From contig JAKSZT010054307.1 of the NCBI GenBank assembly GCA_026826555.1, forward strand, positions 874,140 through 938,139: a stretch of 64,000 nt of DNA, read 5' to 3'. This document shows positions 34,086 to 45,290 of this stretch, in pieces. The position numbers and the translations under genes are program-made. Position 1 is the first letter of the stretch. Every line of letters begins with the position of its first letter. Source of the stretch: Tolypeutes matacus (lineage: Eukaryota; Chordata; Mammalia; Cingulata; Chlamyphoridae). The notes beneath the pieces were generated by a model, which was not told the DNA's origin, did no database searches, and was given only the letters and a program-made list of their open reading frames with translations.

Positions 34086-35866
34086 AAAAATATTCTATTC
34101 TTTGTGTGTGTTTCAATGCATATATTAGCACAGTATTACTGAAGCAATGTGTATTTCTATAAATAAATGAATGTACAACCAATTGATACGCTCAAAAAAT
34201 TTCAAAGATAATTGTGTGTGTTAAAAAAAAGTTTGAAGACCACTGCACTACACCCACCTCCAGCCTTTCTCTTAGGAATATAATGAAACTTTTGTTATAA
34301 AACTGCCAGCTTCTTAAACAGGGAAAATGGTTAAGACAAAAATATTTCCCTCTTCCTAAGAAGAGGGAAAGGAGCTGGCATTTAGTGGAAAATAATGACA
34401 CGGAAGTTCTAGAAAAGAGAATGATGAGAAAAATTAGTCATTCACTATAGGAAGACTAGATAAGATTATTTTTCAAATTAAGATAAGTGAGCAAAGACAT
34501 CTCAGTTCCTGAGATAGATAAAGGGAAAAAAGAAGAGACCGTTAAAAGGGCAGGTTGGGGGTGTCTCACCAGGGGCACCAATTTCAAGATTCTGTAAATG
34601 TAGTGGAGGTATTAGTTTGTTAACACCTAATACAGCAGCTCTTTTCCTTGGAGGATCCTTGCAGGTGAGGCAGTCCTGTAAGACTGAGCCGTACTACCAG
34701 GGAGAAGGGCACCTTTGCTGCAATCCTGCTGCACAGCAGCCTCTCTGGAAATGCTGCCTCCCAAGCCCACCCAGTAAACCAGAGTAGAGCTGCCTCCCTC
34801 CCTCTTCAGGGGACCCCAAGGAGAAGGAACAGCTATGCCTTCTGCCTGCCACCACCACCATCCCCACCCTCCTCTCCCTCTAGGAGCAGGGGTAGTTTGC
34901 ATTGCTTTTGCACAAAAAGTGGGATAGCCACTGATGCTCTCAGCTTTGATCCTCTTTGGAGACCTTTGTGGATCTAATGTCACCAGCGCCGTTCGCTAAA
35001 GAGCCAGGTTTTTCCTTATCCTAGGTACCCAGGCTTTAAGTCAAGAGAGGTAGAGCTCTTCCTTTTTCTGCACCAGAAGAATGAGATTCCTCAGTTATGT
35101 GAGGCAGTTAAAACTTCAGTCCTAGGATACTGGGTCTTGGGCCCTTCTCTATACCTCCCAGTTCACACTCTCTAGACTGCTGAAAACCAAAGACAATGCC
35201 ACCTCCTAGTCTATCTGAAGAGACCAAAGCTGTTCTAACACTTTTTCCACATTTTATTTTTCCTGCTCAGGCCACCCACACTGTCAGTCTCTATAAGGGC
35301 AAACACCATGGGCTATAATATGAGGTACAAAGATCCTTAGTGAAAAAAACAGACAAATATCAGAAACGGGTTCCGTGTAGGAGAGAGAAAGATAAAAATT
35401 CAAGACCACTATATTTGGTGTCTCTACTCTTGCCCCACTCTATTCTCTGGACTCTTCCTCCTCCCTTATGTAAAGCTGCCTGTTCTACTATAATTTCATC
35501 CTCTTGCTCAAAAGACCTTCACCACAAGAAGTTTCATCCTTTGGTTCTCTTTTACATCTTATAAATTCAATCCATTCATCTCCTCTACTCTGCCATTTTA
35601 GGCTCTGGAAGGGAAAGGTTTCTAGATGCAGGAAAGAATATGAGTATGGTTCACATTATTCTGAATCAATATACCTTTAGTACAGCTCTGGTCCAATTGT
35701 GGGTTTGTTTGTTTTTTAAAGCAGTTTGTTTTTTCTGTCAGTATAACATTTTGAAATATTATTATTTTTACATTAGAAACATTACAGGATTACAGATAAT
35801 TCATGGAAAAATACAATGTTCACATATACTCTGCTACTGTTGATAATTTGTATTTGTGTGATACTT

Positions 35867-35897
<31 letters not shown>

Positions 35898-35904
35898 TTA
35901 AAGA
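34086..35904. other. Unassigned sequence with a C-rich patch and an AT repeat
   Basis: 34627-34983 is C-rich on the + strand, giving a 118-codon minus-strand frame with a W/G-rich run, which is compositional. (TA)n lies at about 35868-35884. No gene or repeat family is recognised. Confidence 0.35.
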
Positions 35905-36135
35905 TGTTTAGATTATATAAATGTTATAAAAAATTACAGGGATTCCCATGTTCCCCGCCTCCCACACCTCCTATAACATCCCGCATAAACATCCTTCATT
36001 AGTGTGGCACATCACCTGCAATGGATATACACATCCTGGGGCTTTGCTACTAAGCATGGACCATAGTTCACATTGTAGACCCCACTCTCTCCCACACAGT
36101 TCTGCATGGTATATGCTGATGTAAAATGCTGAAAA
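35905..36135 (-). repeat. Xenarthran repeat, short copy of the 36980-38560 element
   Basis: From 'tttagattatataaatgtta' through 'attagtgtggcacatcacct' to 'gtatatgctgatgtaaaatg' it is very similar to 37020-37245. On the minus strand it would be the 3' end of a 5'-truncated copy. The AT-rich run before it is on the tail side. Confidence 0.75.
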
Positions 36136-36654
36136 AGCCTGTGGGGGTTTTTTGTTGCTGATTTGTTTTGTTTTACTAAGGTAGCTTAGAAATGCATATA
36201 TGGAAGGCAAGTGATATTTTTCTCATAAACAACACAGTGAAATCAAATTTGAGAAAAAGACACTCTTCTTTATCACATGGGGTTGTCTCTATTAAGGGAG
36301 ACATCACTGTACCATCAGTGATTTCTCTCCTGGCTATGAGGGAGAATAATGTCAGCCTTGGCGTTCCCACTCCTATCTGATTCTTTTAGTACTGGGCTTT
36401 CTATTTCCTGCCTACACTTCTCCAATGGCAAGTCCCTTCCTGGGATGGGCAGTCAGTTCCTCCTGTTGGAGACCCTCAGGGCAAGCATTAAGGCAACTCA
36501 AGAAGATCAATCAGGTTCACATACAAAATGAAGCCTCTAGGTGCCACAAGCTCTACCCCTAAGAGAGGCTTTTGAGAGGAGTGAAATCTAATTTTTAAAA
36601 TTTCATTGACTAGGAAAATTTAGTAAACATATTTTTAAAAGATAATCACCAAAA
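36136..36654. other. Unassigned sequence
   Basis: Open frames of about 60 codons on both strands without recognisable content. Confidence 0.35.
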
Positions 36655-36979
36655 GAAAGAGCACAGAGGTAAGATGGAGGAGTAGAGAGCTCCAGGGCTC
36701 AGATTGTCCTCCAAAGCAGCTAGCAAACAGCCAGTAACTGTCTGAAACAACTGTTTGAGGGCTTCAGAGACCAGAATAACACTGTACACCATCCAGGGAA
36801 GAGCGGAAGGAAGAGACTGATAAACTGCGGTAAAGAACTGTAAAACTCGCCACCCTATGGAGTCTGGTGCCCATCCCCCACTGGCATAGCAGGACACCTC
36901 AAGATCCAGTCCCTGGCTGGAAATAAAAGTTCTCTTCCCCGAAAATGGAGGGGAGCTATGGCCAAGCACTGATCATGGC

Positions 36980-39305
36980 TTTTTTTTTTTTTTTTTAAAT
37001 AATTTTTTTCTTTAAAAAGATACTTAGATTACATAAAAGTTACACAAAAAATATAGGGATTCCCATATGACCCACCTCCCACACCTCCTACAACCTCCCA
37101 CATAAAAATCTTTCATTAGTGTGGCACATCACCTGCAATGGATAGACACATCCTGGGGCTTTGCCACTAAGCATGGACCATAGTTCACATTGTAGACCAC
37201 ACTCTCTCCCACACAGTTCTACATGTTATACGCTGATGTAAAATGCCTATATCTGTCATTGCAATGTCACTCAGGATAATTCCCAAGTCACAAAAAAGCC
37301 CCTGTATTACAATTGCTTTTCCCTCTCCCTGCCCCCAAAGCATCCAGTAGCTACTGGCTCCACATTAATGTTTTAATTTCTTCTATTACTTGAATCACAA
37401 TATGTCTATAACAGAATACCAGTAAGTCCACTCTAGTCCATAGCTCTTCCCCCAATCCAGAGGAGTCTGGGATGGTGATGTCTACTCCACCTCCATGGAT
37501 AAGATGGATGGGATGATCCTGCCTACAGCTGCAGACTCTCTCCATTCCCTGGGATGGCCGATGTCCATCCTCATCTCCCCGCCAGTTGTCCTGGGTGAGT
37601 CCATTGAGCTGTAGAGTAGGAGTTGCAGCTGCACTGAAATTCCAGGCCCAGCTGGCACATGGGCAGGCCAAAGACTCCAGTCTCTGGAAGTACACCTACA
37701 AACTCCAGCACCACATATAGGTTTGAATAGAAGGGACTGATGGACCTTGTGCAGGGAGAACATATTTGAGTCCAACTCTGTCACTCTCAGGAGAACAGAT
37801 TCCAAAGTTGGGCCCACTGATACAGTGCCAAACTCCGGAGCTATCCGCTCTGATATAGGACCTCGGTGTCTCCAGAGCCCTCAGGACCCCCTCTATTAGG
37901 GGTGATATCCACATTGGAAGCCTATGAGGTCCTACTGAGATGTGCATAAGCATTACCTCTGGGATGACCTCCCGACTCACTTTGAAGTGTCTTAGCCATA
38001 TGAACTCATTTGTCTTTAACTTTTCCCCCTTTTATTCAAGGTCTTTTTCCAGTCATATTGCCAGTGGGCACTAGGTAGTAATCCCTCATTGCCAGGGAGG
38101 CTCATCCCCAGGAGTCATGTCCCATGCTGGGAGGAAGGTAATGCATTCATTTTCTGAGTTTGGCTTAGAGAGAGCCCACATTGAGTAACAAGGAGGCTCT
38201 CAGGGGGCAACCCTTAGACACCCCATAACAATAGGCTAAGTTTCAGTTTCAAGAGCAAAGACTCTTAAGGTTAGTCATCAATAACAAGAGCTCATCAGTG
38301 GATCATCCTCCTTAGCCAGACACTGCCCCTGCACTTGGGGGACTGTTGCTGCTCCCTTGGAGAATGTGGCAGAGCTCTTCAGGCTGGGAATTCAGTATTC
38401 TCTCATTTACTGAGTGATTCTCCACCCACTGTTACCATGCCCTGTGAGCATTTGAACAATTTTATAGACCTTTTATGCATGTTCAGGTGAACTTCCTCCC
38501 ATGAACCCCCATCCCTGACACCTCCCACCAACGATTCTCTCCCGCCCCAGTTGTAACCGTTCTGTGATCCAAAGCTTCTTTAAAGATGAAGCCAATTTAA
38601 TAGCCAAATACAATTAATAGGGAAATGAAATAATAATTATAAGTTTAAATGTAAGAGATAAAATACATGAAAACTTAAAAAAAAAACACCTAAAAATAAA
38701 ATTAAATTAAAGGATTGGGATATTCAAAAAATTGGAAAAAGAAATTAAAGAAAAAAAAATTTTTTTTGACATTTTGCCTTTTATCACTGCAATATCAGGT
38801 GTCCAGTCTGCACCATGGCACCTTCCCCTTCTCATTCCTCAGTGTTTCACTATTTTTCATTTAATTTTCAAAGAAGTTTTAGGTCACAGCAAATTCACAC
38901 ACAGAATACAAGAGACTCTCATATACCCAACCTCCTCCCCCTTTCCTCACCCCATATTAAAACTTTTTTTATGTGGATGGTAGCATTGTTATAACTGTTA
39001 CACAGTTAGTGAAACATAGCTACTAAACATTGTCAATGGTTTACAGTATGGTTTACATTTTAAACCGTACAATTTTATACATTTTGATGATATTTACCAT
39101 GTCCTGTGTCCATCACTGTAAGGTAATGAAAAACATTTCCACTTACCACTAAATACCCCCTGTTTGATCTATTCTGTTCCTCCCTCCCCATCCCCCCGGG
39201 GCCCACGACGACCCCCTGACTTGACTTATTGGATGAGAAGACTCATAGTTACATGCAACAAGAGGTCTTGACACACTGGTTTGTCCTCCCCTAATAGGAA
39301 CCGCC
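36980..39305 (-). mobile_element. Antisense retroposon block inserted in the L1 5' UTR
   Basis: A poly(T) run at 36980-36996, the complement of a poly(A) tail, starts a minus-strand element whose 3' end reads like 35905-36135 and which continues, GC-richer, to about 38560. A more AT-rich stretch (38560-38840) follows, then a segment (38840-39270) that also resembles an antisense L1-type 3' UTR ('agttttaggtcacagc', 'tcacacacagaatacaagag'). The host L1 text resumes at 39306. Similar words (GATCATGGCTTTT and GCTCATAAGCTTTT) on both sides may be a decayed target duplication. It could be the long 3' UTR of another L1 lineage or a separate non-autonomous family. Confidence 0.55.
37351..38036 (-). 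other. Nearly open 228-codon frame in an unclassified repeat
   Basis: On the minus strand, one frame from about 38036 to 37351 has a single internal stop, a TAG at 37696-37698, separating stretches of about 112 and 114 codons. An overlapping frame (37482-37817) is open for 111 codons. I recognise no motif in either: no zinc knuckle, no RT, nuclease or RNA-binding signature. The region is GC-richer than its surroundings, which lowers stop frequency by chance. It may be a worn ORF of an undescribed retroposon or only compositional. Confidence 0.3.
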
Positions 39306-39317
39306 CTTGCTCATAAG

Positions 39318-39990
39318 CTTTTGATTAACAAATCCAGACCACTGTGTCCCAGTTCTGAGGGCAGCTACAGTTTCAGCAAGCCCAGAACAAAAAGCAGCCA
39401 GCAGCCTCTGCTTCAGCCCCACCCTTGGCAGGGGTGGAAGTGGAGGCAATGTAGAGACACAGTGCCTGCTTGCGGCTGTGAGGAGCAGCTTGCTGAAGGG
39501 TGGTTCTTCCCCTGGAACCAGCAGATGCACAGCTGAGTACTGATCATGACTTTTGATTAGTGACTTCAAGATTGCTCTGAGGGCAGCTACAGTTTCAAAA
39601 AGTCCAGAGCAGAAAGCAGCCAGCAGCCTCTGTTCAACACTGTCCCTGACAGGGGTGGAAGTGGGGGTGAATTAAGGTTATGCTGCCCTAATGAGGCTGT
39701 GGGGAACTATTTGCTGAAGGGTGGCTCTTTGCCAAGAACAGGGTGGGGCATGGTCCAGCACTGTTAAGGGTTTTTGATTAGTGAATGCAGATAGCTGGGT
39801 CCCACTTCTGACCTACGTTTCAAACCATCCCAGAAATAAGAAACTGGCAGCCTGGGCTTAAACCACATCTCCAACAGAGGCAGAGTTGATTGAGACTTAA
39901 AGACACAGTACCACCTTAGGACTGTAGGGAACTGTTTGCTAAAGACCACCATCTGCTGGGCAGGCCAGGAAAGCATAAATTCAGTGAGCT
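39318..39990 (+). repeat. Three tandem monomers in an L1 5' UTR
   Basis: Units start with CTTTTGATTA-like sequence at 39318, 39550 and 39770, spaced 232 and 220 bases. The first two share 'tctgagggcagctacagttt', 'agcagccagcagcctctg' and 'ggggtggaagtgg'; all three share 'gggaactgtttgct/gaagg'-type ends. The third is the most diverged. L1 elements at 6470-15573 and 45518-52405 have essentially one unit at the matching place. Confidence 0.75.
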
Positions 39991-40329
39991 GTCAAGGAGA
40001 AGTTTGGCATCCTTTTGGATCTTCTCCCAGGGCATTTTGGAAACAATCTACACCCCTCCTTAATGTTCCTTGACCCTGTTATGACTGGGAAGTACTGACT
40101 TGGGAAAAGAAGAAGTTGAATTAAGGGCCAAGGAAGAGCCTTAGTGCCAGCCCAATCAACAAAAAGACTCCAGGTAAAGGAGACAAACTGGCCTCCAAAG
40201 TAAACTCATAAAGATAATCATATGCTTAGACACCAGCAAAAAATTACAAGCCATACTAAGAGACAGGAAGATATGGCCCAGTCAAAGGAAGAAATTAAAA
40301 CTCCAGGGAGACACAGAATTGGAACATCA

Positions 40330-41110
40330 AAGATGTTCAAACAAATCTCCTAAATCAAGCTGAGGAGAGGAAGGAAAATTTGGCTAAAGAGATAAAGAAT
40401 ATTAGGAATACACTGTGTGAGCACAAAGAAGAATTTGAAAATGTTAAAAGCAACAGAACAGAAATGATGGGAATGAAAGACACAATAGAAGAGATTAAAA
40501 ATATACTAGATGTATGAAACAGCAAATCTGAACAGGAATAAGAAAGAATCAGCCAGCTAGAAGACATGACTGCTGAAATCTTACAGACAGAAGAACAGAT
40601 AGAAAAAAAGAACGGGAAAAATTGAGCAGGGTCTCAGGGATTCGAATGACAGCACAGAGAACACAAACATACATGTTATGGATGTCCCAGAAGAAGAGAA
40701 AAGGGGCAGAAGGAATATTTGAGGAAATAATGGCTGGACATTTTCCAACTTTTATGAAAGACATAAATACACATGATCAATGTACTCCAAACAGAAGGAA
40801 TCCTAATCAGAATGTCAGATGACAAAGATAAGGAGAGAGTCCTGATAGCAGCAAGAGAAAAATGATTTATCACATACCTGGGAAGTGCTAAAAGCTAAGT
40901 GTCGATTTCTTATCAGAAACCATGGAGGTGAGAAGGCAGTGGCATGATATATTTAAGATACTGATAAGTAAAATTGCCAGCAAAAAAATCTTTATCCAGC
41001 AAAACTGTTCTTCAAAAATGAGGGAGAGTTTAAAATATCCACAGATAACCAGAAACTGAGTTTTTGTCAACAAGAGACCTTCCCTCCAAGAAATATTAAA
41101 GGAAGTTTTG
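40330..41110 (+). pseudogene. L1 ORF1 remnant
   Basis: The first part (40360-40620) is rich in K/E with repeated 'gaagag/gatta' codons, as expected for the ORF1 coiled coil. 40622-40822 encodes a piece beginning near the RNA-binding domain, with 'S-Q-K-K-R-K-G-A-E'. 40860-41110 carries the C-terminal domain in another frame. Stops and frame changes make it inactive. The equivalent in the mosaic L1 is at 46730-47640. Confidence 0.65.
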
Positions 41111-41289
41111 AAGGTTGAAAGTAAAAGACAGGGGAATGAGATTGAGGGGAGTGTAGAAATGAAGATTATCAGTAAGGGTAAAATAAAAAAGAGTAAAATA
41201 AAAGACCAAAAAAGATATTACATGTAAAAACCAAAGGGTAAAATAGCTGAAGGAAGCACAGTTTTTACTGTAATAGCACATGTTAATGG

Positions 41290-42028
41290 ATAAACCCCTT
41301 CAAAAGAAACTGATTGGCAGAATGGATAAAAAAGCGTAATCCATCTATATACTATCTACAAGAGACTCACTTTAAAACCAAGGACACAAATGGGTAGAAA
41401 GTGAAAGAATGGAAAATGATATTCCATGCAAATGATAATCAAAACAGCTAGGGTAGCTATACTAATATTGGACAAAATAGACTCTAAATGGAAAATTGTT
41501 ACATGAGCAAAGAAGGACACTAAAAGGGGCAATCCACTAAAAATAGATAACAATCATAAATATGTATGCATCTAACCAGGGTGCCCCAAAATATATGAGG
41601 CAAACACTGGCAAAACTGAAGGAAGAAATAAATGTCTCTACAATAATAACTTGACACTTCAATACACCACTCTCAACATTAGCTAGAACATTTAGACAGA
41701 GAATCAAGAAGAAAACAGAGAACTTGAAATATATGATAAATGAACTAGACCTAAAAAACATATACAGAACATTACACACCAAAACAGCAGCATATATATT
41801 CTTCTCAAGTCCTCATGGATCATTCTACATGATAGACCACATGTTGAGTCACAAAACAAGTCTAAATAAATTTAAATATATTGAAATTATACAAAGCACT
41901 TTTCTCTGACCATAATGGAAAGAAGCCGGAAATCAATAACAGGAAAAGAACTTGAAATTCACAAACATATGGTGTTAAACAATATATTCTTAAACAATCA
42001 GTGGGTCAAAGAAAAAATTGCAAGGGAA
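41290..42028 (+). pseudogene. L1 ORF2 endonuclease-domain remnant
   Basis: Recognisable stretches include 'ctacaagagactcactttaa' (41358), 'gtagctatactaatattgga' (41452) and 'caagtcctcatggatcattc' (41806), which are typical of the L1 endonuclease coding region. The place where G-D-F-N is expected (about 41645-41660) is changed. The reading stops at the deletion junction near 42028. Confidence 0.65.
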
Positions 42029-42330
42029 ATGTGACACTTTAGCCTAACCATCACACACCTAGTGCCAACAATTGGTTCTAGTTAACAATAATGTTTTAAT
42101 ATTCTTTCATTTATTGTAACAAAAATGCCATAACAATGCTAAGTGTCAATAATAGGAGCTTATAAGCGGTATGGAGTTTTTTTCTTTTTGGAGAAATGAA
42201 AATGTTCTAAAATTGATTGTGGTAATGAGTGCACAACTCTGTGATTATACTGAGAGCTATTGATTGTACACTTTGAATGGACTGAATGGTTGGTGTGTGA
42301 ATAAAATTCCTTTCTCAAATAAAAGAAACT

Positions 42331-43481
42331 ATAATCATCATAGTTTTATTAAACTAAATATATATAAATATAAAATATATATATACACATACATACATAT
42401 TTATACCAAAAAAGTACAAAAGATAATCTCAGGACAATCCTTTAATTTAGTTTTATTTCATTTTACCTAAATTTAAAATTATTTTGAAAATTCACTATAT
42501 TGTTATTTTTTTCTTATTTCCCTCAGTCTAGTAAAAAGTTAGCAAACACCAGCCCTTGGATCAACTACTGGGCTAGAGGAGAATACCAGAGGACAAGCAG
42601 CTTTTGAAAGAAGCTTTTTCTGTTACATGTTAAAGGGGAGAGAGGAAAAGGAAGCTGACATGGTTATTCTGAGCTTAAAGGAGAGATTTTCACAGGCTTT
42701 TTGTCTAGAATGTAATCTTTTTGAGGACAAGACCATTTCTGGCAATTCTTCAGACTCCCCACAGTGTCCAACAAAACACTTGTCTATAGTAAAGGCATAT
42801 TTTAAATTTGATTACATGTAGATTATTATAATCACTTCTTCCAATTTATTCCACTTATTCTATACTTAGCATAGGTTTATTTGCATGATTTTTTTCTTTT
42901 GGGGGGGCTTCTTTGTCTACTTTAAATATTAAAGTAGGGCAAAATCTATGATGCTTTGTTTGTATGTATGTGTGACAGATAAGAATCTCAGTCCATGAAT
43001 ATAAGGGTTAAATAAAATTTCCTTTTTCTACACTTTAACCTATTTTTTCAAGTCCCATCCTACTGAGCTTTGAGGAAATTATTACTTAATTTTCCTTGAA
43101 ACTCAATTTCTCTTTCTTGGGGTATACAGTTTCCTAGACCCTTATGAATATGAAAGACTGGTGTAGGAGTGGTCCTTTAAGCATTGAATCATCAGTCCAC
43201 ATAGATTTTTACCCAAAAGGTGTACATTTATCCAGTAGTTTTTTTTCAGCTGCTTCTGTGCCACACCTGGGACAATAACTCATAATGGGTTGACATACTT
43301 CTTTTGGAAGCTGATAAAACAAAAAGAAGTTGACAAGAAAATCAGTATAGATCAGAAAACTTGAACAACCTACTAATAAATTTATCTGAATTGACATATA
43401 TAGACCCTGCACCCCTAAAACTTCAGAATACATTCTTTCCAAATACACACAAAACATTTTCTAACTGACTGTAACCAGATT
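42331..43481. other. Mostly unassigned; L2 3' end at about 42705-42800
   Basis: 'gtctagaatgtaatctttttgaggacaag' (split across 42700-42730) is like the L2 3' end ('tagaatgtaagctccttgagg'). The remainder, including the 82-codon minus-strand frame at 43209-43457, has nothing recognisable. Confidence 0.35.
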
Positions 43482-43721
43482 TTGTTTAGGTTCTTGACTA
43501 AGCAAAATGAAATGAATTTCAAGAGCAAATTTATTAAAGTAAGGAGGAAGGAAAAATTGGAGAAAATAACAGATCATGGGTCCCAGAGAGAGAGGAAGGG
43601 GTTGAAGAGTACAAAGAGGGCTGATTTATAGAATACAGTTTCCCATTATAGATTATAAATGCCCAGGTTTTACTTGCATATTGATCCAGGCGGGGGCAAG
43701 AAGGCTAGAATAGGGGTCCAA

Positions 43722-43776
<55 letters not shown>

Positions 43777-44047
43777 TGTTCAGCCTTTGCGCTTGCTTTT
43801 CAAACCATTAATTATTCCTCCTCTTTGCTAATGGCATGGGAGGAGTCCCAGCAGTTTGCTGTTTTGATTGATTACCCCACCAATCAATCCCCCAGGAGGG
43901 CCCAATGATAAAGTCCATGGAGAATATCTGGGGCTTCTCCTGGCTTCCGGAGGAAACCTCATTCTGAATGACAGAATCTGCGAGCGTTTTCTAGCAGCCA
44001 TCTTAGGGGGATACTAATGTACACGTGGACTTCTTGCCAGGTTCCAG
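43482..44047 (-). mobile_element. ERV LTR, antisense, with a GA microsatellite
   Basis: On the minus strand the block has a U3-like part with CCAAT-type motifs ('tgattggtggggtaatcaat', 43870-43890) and an AT-rich TATA-like 'ggaggaataattaatgg' (about 43805-43822). A CT/GA repeat follows, then AATAAA (complement at 43530-43535). The middle (43800-43900) is homologous to the fragment at 51120-51220. The ends are not certain; CCAGAT near both sides might be a target duplication. I infer a solo LTR. Confidence 0.6.
43726..43774. repeat. (GA)n microsatellite
   Basis: About 24 uninterrupted GA units, inside the LTR. Confidence 0.95.
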
Positions 44048-44079
44048 ATCCATCTATTGATTCCCTATCTAGCCTGCTT

Positions 44080-45290
44080 CATGACCAAGAGCTAGGTCAT
44101 AAAGCAAGTCTCAAAAATTTCATAGGATTAAATTAATATAAATTAGATTCTTTGACTACAGAGGAATCAAGTTATAAATATTTAATATGTTTTAATATTA
44201 ATAAATACATTTCTAAGTTATGAATATGTTTAAAAATGTCAGTGGAAATTAGAAAACAACATATCTGAAAATAAAGATATGATGTATAAAACTTGTGGGA
44301 TGTATTTATAATTGTGATTAGAGGGAAATAGATATACTTAAGTAATTTATTGGAAAGGGAGAAATATGAAGATTAATCAAGTTTCCATAACTTGGATCCA
44401 GCTAAGGATTCATAATTCAAGGAATTAAAAAAGCAACAGCAACTTAGACTCTAATAAAATAAAATAAATAATAAAGGTAAAAGCAAATATTAGTTAAATA
44501 AAAAAAAAAAACAAAATAGAAAATATTTTTAAAAGCCAAAAGTTTGTTATTGAGAGAAACTTAAAAAGTTGATAAACCCATTCTTAGGTAGTTCAAGAAA
44601 TAAAAGAAGCAAGCACACAAAAAAACAAATATCTTATTCTATGGACATTTGAAAGATCATAAGATATTATAAACAACATTTATACCAAAACTTTAAGATT
44701 CAGATTAAATTAGCCTAGGAAAATAGAATCCATGAAATCTGAAACAAAAAAACATAGAAAAACTTTATATTAAAAAAAAAAGTCAAATCCACAACTAAAA
44801 ATCTTTCTAAAAAGAAAACCCCCATTCCCAGATTATCACTACCAAACATCTATCTTACCAAAAACTTTTGCAGACATAAGAAATAAGGGAACTTTTCCCA
44901 ACTTATTTGATAAGAAAAGTAAGACATGATACCAAAATTTTTAAAAGACAACAGAAGAAAGGAAAACTTCAGAATAATCTCACACGATAAACATGGATAC
45001 AAAAATTATGTACAAAATATCAGCAAAACATATCCATAACATCGAATAACATATTCAGGATCAAAAATCATATTGGATTTATTCTAGGAACATAATATTG
45101 GAGTGACACTTTAAAATTAGTCAATTTAATTTACCCCAATACAGAAATAAGGAAAGAAAATTATAATCATCTCAATAGGTGCAGAAAAAACATTTCATCA
45201 ATTTCAGCATTCATTGTTGATGCAACTCATAGCAAATGAATACAAGAAGAGAACACAGCAAAATACATTGTAGAACATAGATTTATTTTG
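44080..45290 (+). pseudogene. Old L1 ORF2 fragment (endonuclease end through RT)
   Basis: The order of worn L1 words runs along the + strand: 'caagtctcaaaaatttcata' and 'tttgactacagaggaatcaa' (endonuclease end), 'gtgggatgtatttataattg', 'ttttgcagacataagaaata', 'ggattcaaaaatcatattgga'-type RT text near 45060-45080, then 'tcatctcaataggtgcagaaaaaac' across 45165-45190 just before the RT core. Divergence and indels are heavy, so it belongs to an older L1 lineage than the copies at 6470 and 45518. Confidence 0.65.

Larger units (their letters stand above)
36655..42330 (+). mobile_element. L1 retrotransposon with large 5' UTR insertion and ORF2 deletion
   Basis: The + strand begins with an L1 5' UTR (GGTAAGATGGAGGAGTAGAG at about 36669) homologous to those at 15566 (minus) and 45518. 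At 36979 it is interrupted by an antisense repeat block that ends near 39305. The UTR then continues with three tandem monomers, an ORF1 remnant (about 40330-41110) and the endonuclease part of ORF2 (about 41290-42028). There it jumps to an L1 3' end ('gtgcacaactctgtgattat', 'tgattgtacactttgaatgg', 42220-42290). RT and everything after it are missing. A clear target duplication was not found; ATAATCACC and ATAATCATC near the two ends are possible traces. Confidence 0.7.

Noticed and set aside
34840..34890. G-quadruplex on the minus strand
   Set aside because: Only three runs of three or more G, followed by GGT repeats; an imperfect motif with no supporting context.
38750..38770. A/T palindrome as a structured site
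   Set aside because: A run of A followed by a run of T in low-complexity sequence; no further evidence.
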